Shown: positions 56,748-64,000 of the stretch, in pieces
Position numbering within the stretch: position 1 is the stretch's first letter
Layout: each line of letters starts with the position of its first letter
Assembly (NCBI GenBank): GCA_033807775.1
Contig: CM066325.1
Location: 22,563,301-22,627,300, forward strand
Length of the DNA stretch: 64,000 bases
Direction: 5' to 3'
Source of the DNA: Saussurea involucrata
Lineage: Eukaryota > Streptophyta > Magnoliopsida > Asterales > Asteraceae
Position numbers and translations under genes: made by a program
The notes under the pieces: model-generated
Seen by the model: only the letters and a program-made list of their open reading frames with translations
Told to the model about the DNA's origin: nothing
The model's database searches: none

Positions 56748-57042
56748 TTAAATGGTCTTTTATATAGGTAGGAACCCTCTATATTTTTCAAAAAAGTTTA
56801 ATTAATTTATAGAAAAATAAAATATATTCGAATAATTTTTCTATTAAATTTTAAAAGTTTTATTTAAATAATTTATAAAAAATAAAACATGTTAAAATAA
56901 AATTTTCTATTAAAATTTATATAAAAATAAACTATATTGGAGGGTACTGTCAGGGTAGTATTTAAGGAGGGGTACACCCAAATTGTGACTAGGGACATTC
57001 ATTTGAGGGTTTGATGTTGCATGAAGCCGCCATCTTTCAAAA
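56748..57042. other. Upstream region of the host gene
   Basis: AT-rich sequence followed by about 100 bp of less AT-rich DNA that may be promoter and 5' UTR. No defined promoter element could be fixed. Confidence 0.4.
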
Positions 57043-60000
57043 ATGGAAGGCCCCCTGCACAACCAAACTAAACCTCAACCTCTGCCTCTGCTCCCTCTTC
57101 CTGCACCTACAATGGCCGACCGCCACCACCTCGCCGCCGTTGAACTCACCGAACTTCCACCTACAAAATTTGGAATTGGAGCCTCAGCAAAAGGAGCAGC
57201 TGATTTGGATGAAACTGATTACTCAACTTCATTCGCCGACACCACATCTACAAACCAAGACAATTCCGCCACGCTCAGTGACACTGAAGTCGAGTCGCAA
57301 TTCTACAGCGATGTTAACGGATTCTCCTCGCCGTTTGATGATTTTGGAACCGTGCTCCGCGTGAGGTGTGTTTTTGTTTTTGTTTTTGTTTTTCTTTTAG
57401 GAAGAAATTCAGGTTGCCTTTGAGATATGATCATCAAATTAGCGATCGTGGAGATGTTAATTGCTTATTATGATATCTTCTATTAATGCTGTTCGCCTGT
57501 TCGTGACAATCGTTGTGTTTAACTTGTTATGATTATAGTTTCATTCAATTTGATTACTACCGTCTACCGCTACTTTCCTGCTTCAAATTAGCTGATAATC
57601 CATAGTCTAGCTGAATAGTTTCCTGTAGTATTTTTTTGCCTATTTGGCTGGATGTTAATTGCTTATTATCATATCTTCTCTTAATGTTGTTCGTGACATC
57701 GTCGTGTTTAACTTGTTATGATTATAGTTTCATTCAAGTTGATTACTACCGTCTACCGATACGTTCCTGCTTCAAATTAGTTGATAATTCATAGTCTAGC
57801 TGAATAGTTTATTGTAGTATTTATTTTTGGCTATTTGGCTGGATGTGGTGTAGTTCTTTGTAGTGATATATTGCAGCTACTTGTGATTCTGGTTTTATCA
57901 GGAAGAAGCGGTTGACTAGTCACTGGAGAAGCTTTATACGTCCTTTAATGTGGCGTTGTAAATGGGCAGAACTAAAGATAAAACAGTTTGAGTCACAGGC
58001 ATTGAGATATGCCAAAAACATTGCAGCTCGGGATCTAACAAAACATTTGGCTTCAAATCAGCCTATTCCGGAAGGGTTTACTTCAAGGTCTATGCCATAT
58101 ACTTGCCAAAGGCGGAGAAGGAAACTCATGAAAAGGAGGAAAAGGGTGAGAGTTGAAGATACAATTGATGCTGACTCATATATGTCACACCATGTTCTCT
58201 TCTCCTACAATGGTAATTTTTTGCCCTTTTTTGTGCATTATGATTTAGTATAGTGCCCATATCTGAGCAGAAGTGTGACACACTGACACTTGCATGTATA
58301 TTTCAGAAAGTAAGAAGTCCGATCCAGATGGAGTCTCTATAACGGATGATTTTGATGAACCAGGTAAAGTTGTATAAAGTAGTGTACAAATCTCAAACTA
58401 GTTGCTGTTATCCTGCATTCATGTATTGCGTTATGCTTTTCGTTTGGCATTAAACTCAATGTGATGTTTTATATACTATTTATAGAAGGAACTAATATGT
58501 TTACCTTATCTAAACCGCAAACATAAATTATAAAAAAGCTTTACTGTAATTGGGTTCCATTCTTCTTTGTCGTTGGATGGGCTGCCACAGTGCCACCTAG
58601 AGTTCAGTAAAACAATTGATGATGTGAAGTACTCGCCATGTAGGCAAGATGCACAGGCAAGCTGATTTTGGCATGGTGCAATGACACAACTTTAAAGTTC
58701 ATGTTTCTATTAATGGAACGAAACTTAGACAATGTGGCCTTTTAGTTTTGTCATACAATGAGCCCATAAATTATTTTGTTGAACCAACACTATTGAAATG
58801 TTGTAAGACAGTAAATAACATAAAGTCTACAGAAGAACAAGGCCAAATCACTAAGCCCTTTCACATCTTTTGCTTCCCAACGAGTAAGGTTTCAATGTAT
58901 ATTTCCTTTTGAGAAGTCTTTATATGACAACTTGAGCAGCTTAACATCTCTTTCTCACAAATTTTCTTTAAATTTTGCTGCAGTCCTTCAGTTTTCTCTA
59001 GCTGTGAGTGACTTTTCACTTAGTTACTCATCTAGCATTCATTTTTCTTGTACATTAAAGTAGTAAATTAAAATGATATCATAGTTATGTGATGGTCACT
59101 TTTGTGTATCGGATGTTCTTTGTTTGTTTGTGGTTGATCAATTATGCCACACACTATGGCGCCTACTATGCATTGCACAGAACTATGTAGTTGTCTGAAT
59201 CTTTTCATGGTAATCAGGCTAATGAATGTGTCATCTTCATGGTATTGTAGAAAATGGCTGGACCAAAACTCTTGCTGATTTACCACTCATGTCCAAACAA
59301 CAACTTCAAACCCAAACCTTTTAATGATTGCCATCAACTTTATAACGAAACAACCTTTCTACTCCTTGGGGTAGAGGTAAGGTCAGCTTACATCCCACAC
59401 TCCCGAGACCTTTCTCCGTGTGGGATTTACTGGCTTTGTTTGGTTTGGTTTAGTGCATCAACTTTGTCACATGACAAGACAAATGAACGCATTATTACGT
59501 TCCATCATTGCCATTTCACCTACACTCTATAAAAACCCTTCTAAGCCATTGTTATTAGAGTGCATTGATAAATTTCTGACAAACAGGTAAATGAATTGGT
59601 TGTTTATCAATGTAGTGAATGCCAAAATATGATCTAGTAAACAAGCTAGCCATTCCCACTTATGACACAATCCAAGTTTAACAGTTGACCAATTGATAGA
59701 CACTTGTTGACATGATTAAGACATGAACCCCTCAACCCACATGGTTTCTACTCATGGTATTGTTTCCGTCAAGTTTTACGGTTATTGGAATTGATTAGAT
59801 ATATTTGAAAGACATGTTTGGAGATCTTAAAGTTCGTCTTATTTTGAATCTAGCTTCTGTTTCTTTTTGGAAAATGGTGTTTGCAGAACAAAATACAAGC
59901 AGTCAAGAAGTGCTTGGTCTTGGCATGCATAACAATGGGTCATTTCTTGAAGATAAAGATAATGACATGGAACACATCTTTCGGAAGATTGATATGGCCC

Positions 60001-61498
60001 ACTCTCGTGTTCACAAATTAAAAGCTCAACTTGCTTTGGTGATCTCTGAACATGCTCGGATGTTTCCTCTCTCCGAGAACTCAAACCATCTTGGTCCTTC
60101 TGAAGCACAGACAAGCTCTGTTCGTAGCCCTACGTTCTCCACTTGCAATGGAGATGCAGTGTCAGTGGGAGGCTTATATGCTATGAATCAGCACCCCTCA
60201 GAGTTTGCTATGGGAGGTTTAGGAATGTCTGAACATGCCATTTCAAACTATGGAGAGAGTTTCCATATACCTGATATAATTGAAAGCACAGTGGGGACTC
60301 TATCATCTGTTGATGTTACCCATAATCAGTCACAAATTGGAGATTCATGTGAAAATGTAAGTCCTTTTATGCTCATTTCACCTGTTAATGCTACCTCTGC
60401 TATAACCTAGGGTTCGTTACTGATTAGTATGACAAAACATTTATTGTTTATATAACTGAACATCACTCTCACTCAGGGCTGTTTGGTTGGTTTTCCATTA
60501 AGTCTTGTATAGATAAAACTGTCTTTGTGGATTAATCTGTCTGTATAGAATCAGAAAGTTTTGTGTTTGTTTCATAGATGGAAAGAGCTTGTTTTTTAAC
60601 TGGGATGGCCATGTTTGGAAAAAACTTGGCTTTCTGCATAAAACTTCCTCCTAAAAGCTTACTGAAAAGTCACTTTTTATATCATTAAGTCACTACCAAA
60701 CAGTCGTGTATAGCTGACAGAATAAGGTCCAAGTCCCATTAAGCTCATTAAGCTGCTAACAAACAGACCCTTAGCTTATCAGATAACATTATTGGCCATC
60801 AAAATGGATTGTTGGTAAGCGCTTACTGGGTAAGAGTCTTTTCCCTCACTTACCGGATAAGACTCTTGGTCCTTGCTATGCCTCTTACCGGGTAAGATTC
60901 TTTGTCCTTGGCATGCTTAATCGGTAAGGCAAGTGACACTTGGTAAGCACTTACCCGATAAGCATTCAGTAAACAGCCCCTAAGCATCTTGAGTCTGTAT
61001 ATTGAGCTGAGCACTTGCTACTTCATTTTCAGTTTATACCATTTATTGGATTAACAAACTATTTATCCCTTTGATATGATGTTATCAGCATAAACCACTC
61101 AATAAAATTTGAATTTCTTTGCTCAAGAGACTAACTAGTAAGGTTGATAGAATTTAACTCCAGTTTGAATAAAATTAATGCAGATTTTGGACAATATGCT
61201 GGTACACGACGAAACCACTGATGCAGAGAGGCACACCTTAAGAAATTGCCAACACCAACTCCAACTCATAGTAAAGCAGGAAGTAGTCAAGAGCGAAGAA
61301 GAAGAAAGCACCCATCTAGTTCCAGCACTGGAGTCCGACACTGCAACAAAAGATACCACCCCTCAAGACCAATCAATGCTCAAATCATGTCTGGTCTCGG
61401 AATTCCAAATCCCGAAAAACAAGAGAAAACGTGGGGAGCGCAAAGCTGGTTCGGGTAATTGGAGTAGACAACTTCCTGGTGAGCCTGATAGCCAGTAA
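57043..61498 (+). CDS. Host gene: conserved-looking basic protein of unknown function, five exons
   Basis: Exons 57043-57365, 57902-58212, 58307-58363, 59887-60356 and 61184-61498 join in frame with GT-AG introns to 1476 bp, 491 residues. Exon 1 is acidic and S/T-rich (DLDETDYSTSFADTTST, TLSDTEVESQFYSDVNGF). Exon 2 has a W-rich basic block (TSHWRSFIRPLMWRCKWAEL) and a likely nuclear signal RRRRKLMKRRKRVRVED before YMSHHVLFSY. Exon 4 has a short helical segment (MEHIFRKIDMAHSRVHKLKAQ). Exon 5 ends in KNKRKRGERKAG, a second basic cluster. Nuclear location is inferred. An alternative start is Met24 (57112). No named family was recognised, but exon structure and composition argue for a real gene. 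Introns 3 and 4 hold a SINE and a MITE. Confidence 0.75.
57453..57847. repeat. 198-bp tandem duplication in intron 1
   Basis: GATGTTAATTGCTTATTAT begins at 57453 and 57651. The two units match with scattered changes and small indels, and the splice sites lie outside them. Confidence 0.9.
59330..59452 (+). mobile_element. SINE (Au-like) 3' part in intron 3
   Basis: GGGGTAGAGGTAAGGTCAGC...CATCCCACACTCCCGAGACC...GTGTGGGATTTACTGG, then TTTGTTTGGTTTGG, resembles the conserved 3' body and TTG-rich tail of plant Au-type SINEs. The A/B box head was not identified, so it may be truncated. Confidence 0.6.
60476..60980. mobile_element. Harbinger-like MITE(s) in intron 4
   Basis: 60476-60770 has GGGCTGTTTGGTT and AACAAACAGACCC ends and subterminal CCATTAAGTCTTGTATAG/CCCATTAAGCTCATTAAG repeats like copies A and B. 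60773-60980 ends GTAAACAGCCCC with TAA following, and is full of TTACCGG(G/A)TAAG repeats. They may be one composite or two insertions; flanking duplications do not match cleanly. Confidence 0.6.
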
Positions 61499-62317
61499 CT
61501 AGTACATTTAATTATCAAGAAATATGATTAATTATAGATAATCGGTAACTTGCTGCATTTGTAACTTTGTTACCAAATTGTACAAGTTGTCAAGTTAGGC
61601 AATTTAAGGTAAACTTGCCCATAAATCTTTGTGAACAAGTAAGAGCTTATGGGATATCAACATTTTGGCATTGTAACCATAATATCTTGGTTCCTGTGGT
61701 ATCTCCATTCGGTCCTTAACTTTATTTCCCAAAGATCTAGGTCAACAGTCGATAGATAGTTTTGGCCATTAACGGACGGAGGTTTTAAGAGAAAATAGTG
61801 CGTCGAATGGGAATAGTGTCATCAAGATGACTTTCTTTATAAAACTTTTTATGTATATCTTGTCACATAAACTGGATTTGTTTTGATCTTAAAAACACAC
61901 ACCTGCATTATATTCTGGATACACTTAAAGCATGCATATTTATCCCAAAAGATATGCATAACGTGCTTCCTATTTTGATGGTATGATACCAATATATGTA
62001 TGTGTTTCAGTGTGTGCAACTTTTGTAAGGTTGTAGGCTACCTTTTGTATAACATCTTTTGTTCTTGAAGTTTGATCCTATGATGCTCTCGATGGACCAG
62101 TAATCTGTTATGATCATCCGGTCAGGTCTTGTTTGGTACGTGGACGGGGCTAGACTTGACATTGCTAAACGGGTCGTGTTTGTTAGTTTAGTAATTTACC
62201 AATCTTAACCCGTCTCCATCACTTTTATTCCATCTGTTTTGGTGGGACAGAAAAATGTATTTTTGTCCTATTCATGTGGCCGGTCTCGGTCTAATGTCGC
62301 CCCAAACATGGGACTAG
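61499..62317. other. Gene 3' flank, no further gene
   Basis: Probable 3' UTR followed by non-coding DNA. No polyA signal could be fixed with confidence. Confidence 0.4.
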
Positions 62318-63043
62318 GGGTGTTTTGAGTCCAGTTTGGATAATTTAACCGCACAAACCAAACCACAATGGCGGTTTATGAAATTTTCGTTTGACAACAA
62401 GTGACAGAACTGGTCAAACGGTACCACAAAAGGCGATCTAGTCTAACCGGTTTAGACGGTTTGAGCTTATTATTGGTTTGAAACTAAAAATAACATAACA
62501 TCTATCTCAAAAATGAAATTTATGCCGATTTAACATTTAGTGAAAAAAAATACTATACTGAATTATAAAATACACATGTATCTTCAAAATTAAGAAAATA
62601 TTGAGCAACTTGGAAAAAAAAATTAAACAAGTCCGCTAATAATAGCTGGAAGTTTGGACAAACATTGAGCAAGTCAAGGATGATTTAGAATTTTGGATTC
62701 TGATTTTTTACGGATTTCGCAATTTTGTTGATTTAGGAAACGCAAACAATTAAGAAGTGAAAACTAAAAACTTAATGTCTTGGATGAAGTTTTTTTTTAT
62801 ATAAATTGGGTCATAAAAGTTGAGCCTTTGACATGAAAACTAAATATAATTAATACATGTGTATTTTGGCGGTCGGTTCGGTCCAAATCGTTCGAAAAAT
62901 GTCTAAACCGTAGATCGGATTAGACCAAACGGTTTGACTATTTTTCAAACCGAACTGGACCGCCATACCGTTTAAATTGCCAAAACGATCTGGTTTAAAT
63001 TGGTTTAACCGGTTTGAATAGTCCGACCATTTTTCAAACACCC
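62318..63043. mobile_element. MITE with ACCGGTTT subterminal repeats
   Basis: The ends GGGGTGTTTTGAGTCC and TTTTTCAAACACCC are inverted. Many copies of (A)AACCGGTTT(G/A), CGGTTTGA and complements occur near both ends (62390-62480 and 62870-63030). A related patch lies at 46447-46530. No target duplication was confirmed. Confidence 0.5.
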
Positions 63044-64000
63044 AGACAAAAAAAATTGTATCGTCTCGTGTTACCACCACATAAAACACGCACTCTTAAT
63101 ATTTTACAACAGAAACGAAATTGGCCTTTATTCTAGGTGATGGGTATTTACCAAAAGCGTATTATAAAAATTAATATAAAATCATAAATTGAATAACTTT
63201 TATATTAGTGAATATTTTTATGTAAGGCAACAAAAATATGACATAAAAATGTTCTTTATGATTGGGTTTTGTGGACGGGACTGGATAAAGATATGATCAT
63301 TGTGTAATCGAGTTAGATCATTTTTTTTCCAGACCCTATAAATCTTGAGTAAAGCCATGTTTTTAAGAGCCTGGATACAAGGTCGGTCCGTCTTTTTGAA
63401 GTTCGATTTTGGTTTTTTTAAAACGGGTCATACCATACTTTTTATTGGACATGACCATATCAATTAAGATTGGACTTTTTATCAAAATTATACGAGTCAT
63501 GGACCATGCTAGACCATCCGTTCAAGTTCGGTCTTTTTCTTTTCAAATTTAGACATGTCCAAAACAAAGAATTAAACCGCATTAAAATAAAATATTAATA
63601 TGACATACACAAGTCAATGATGAGTGAGACTTTTGAAGACAATAATGAAAGTGAAGTTTGTTAAGGGGAGATTAGGTTAGGAATTGATGTTATTATGATG
63701 ATAGGAATGACTTTAGGTGAATAATGTGTTTTTGCTTATACTCCACTCCAATCAACATTTGAAGAGAATGAGACAATTTATTGTTGTTATGTCAATTTCC
63801 CCATGTCTTTGTTAAAGGGGGAAAAAAATACAAATCCCATCACCTTAAATGGTATTTCGTTATAACCCTTAATTAAGTGATTATATACCAAAGTTACAAG
63901 TTCAAATCAAAAAGAAAGAATCGATCCATAAGGTGCGTTTATGCGGCAACTTATATATAAATATGTTTGTAGCAAGTAATCAATTCAGAATAAACAAACG
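63044..64000. other. No gene or defined repeat seen
   Basis: AT-rich DNA with only short random frames on both strands. Confidence 0.5.

Noticed and set aside
1..64000. CRISPR arrays, rRNA, tRNA genes, bacterial operons
   Set aside because: None seen; tRNA-like matches are only primer sites, and repeat arrays are LTR-internal.

Overview
This is a window of plant (eudicot-like) nuclear DNA, AT-rich and dominated by transposable elements. No bacterial operons, CRISPR arrays, rRNA or tRNA genes were seen. The plant origin follows from Athila-type and chromovirus-type LTR elements with tRNA-Asp and tRNA-iMet primer sites, a RepHel Helitron, a TRIM element, a MULE, Harbinger/Tourist-like elements, an endogenous caulimovirid and a spliced five-exon gene with canonical GT-AG introns. 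The species cannot be named from the sequence.

Layout. 1-7586: a minus-strand Athila-like gag-protease-RT body (running off the left edge) joined at about 3480 to the non-coding leader, tRNA-iMet primer site and LTR of a different family. 7587-8412: a degenerate repeat block. 8413-19453: Helitron sequence on the minus strand. It has two terminal hairpin/CTAG ends (8413 and 11963) and a decayed RepHel gene interrupted by a 522-bp TRIM with perfect 5-bp target duplications. 19454-40535: a nest of LTR elements in which each level has a perfect 5-bp target site duplication. An outer 2.65-kb LTR (TGTAC) holds solo LTR B (TAATC) and solo LTR A (GTTAA). LTR A holds an Athila-like element (GGGCC) that keeps gag and protease only. 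That element holds a LARD-like element (TAAGG) with 1726-bp LTRs differing at about nine positions and no coding capacity. 40541-43400: probably the continuation of the Helitron, with a Harbinger-like element inserted.

43901-54613: a Mutator-like element with 23-bp imperfect inverted termini and a 9-bp target duplication (8/9). It carries remains of a MULE transposase, a SWIM-type zinc finger and an OTU-type cysteine protease domain. Inside its AT-rich part lies an endogenous pararetrovirus, 46920-54420, about 7.5 kb. It has three uninterrupted ORFs (movement protein; coat/protease/RT/RNase H polyprotein; third ORF), a primer site at one end, a promoter/polyA region near the other, and an 11-bp terminal redundancy. 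It looks like one unit-length genome opened at the minus-strand primer site.

54614-64000: two nested Harbinger/Tourist-like elements, for which another copy in the window supplies the empty site. Then comes the only apparent host gene: five exons, 491 residues, basic, probably nuclear, of unknown function. A SINE and a MITE sit in its introns, and a further MITE lies downstream.

The best candidates for follow-up are the intact pararetrovirus inside an OTU-bearing MULE, the non-coding LARD internal domain conserved between two elements with different LTRs, the hairpin arrays in the outer LTR and the Athila-like element, and the TCCGGRTAA motif clusters shared by unrelated element families.
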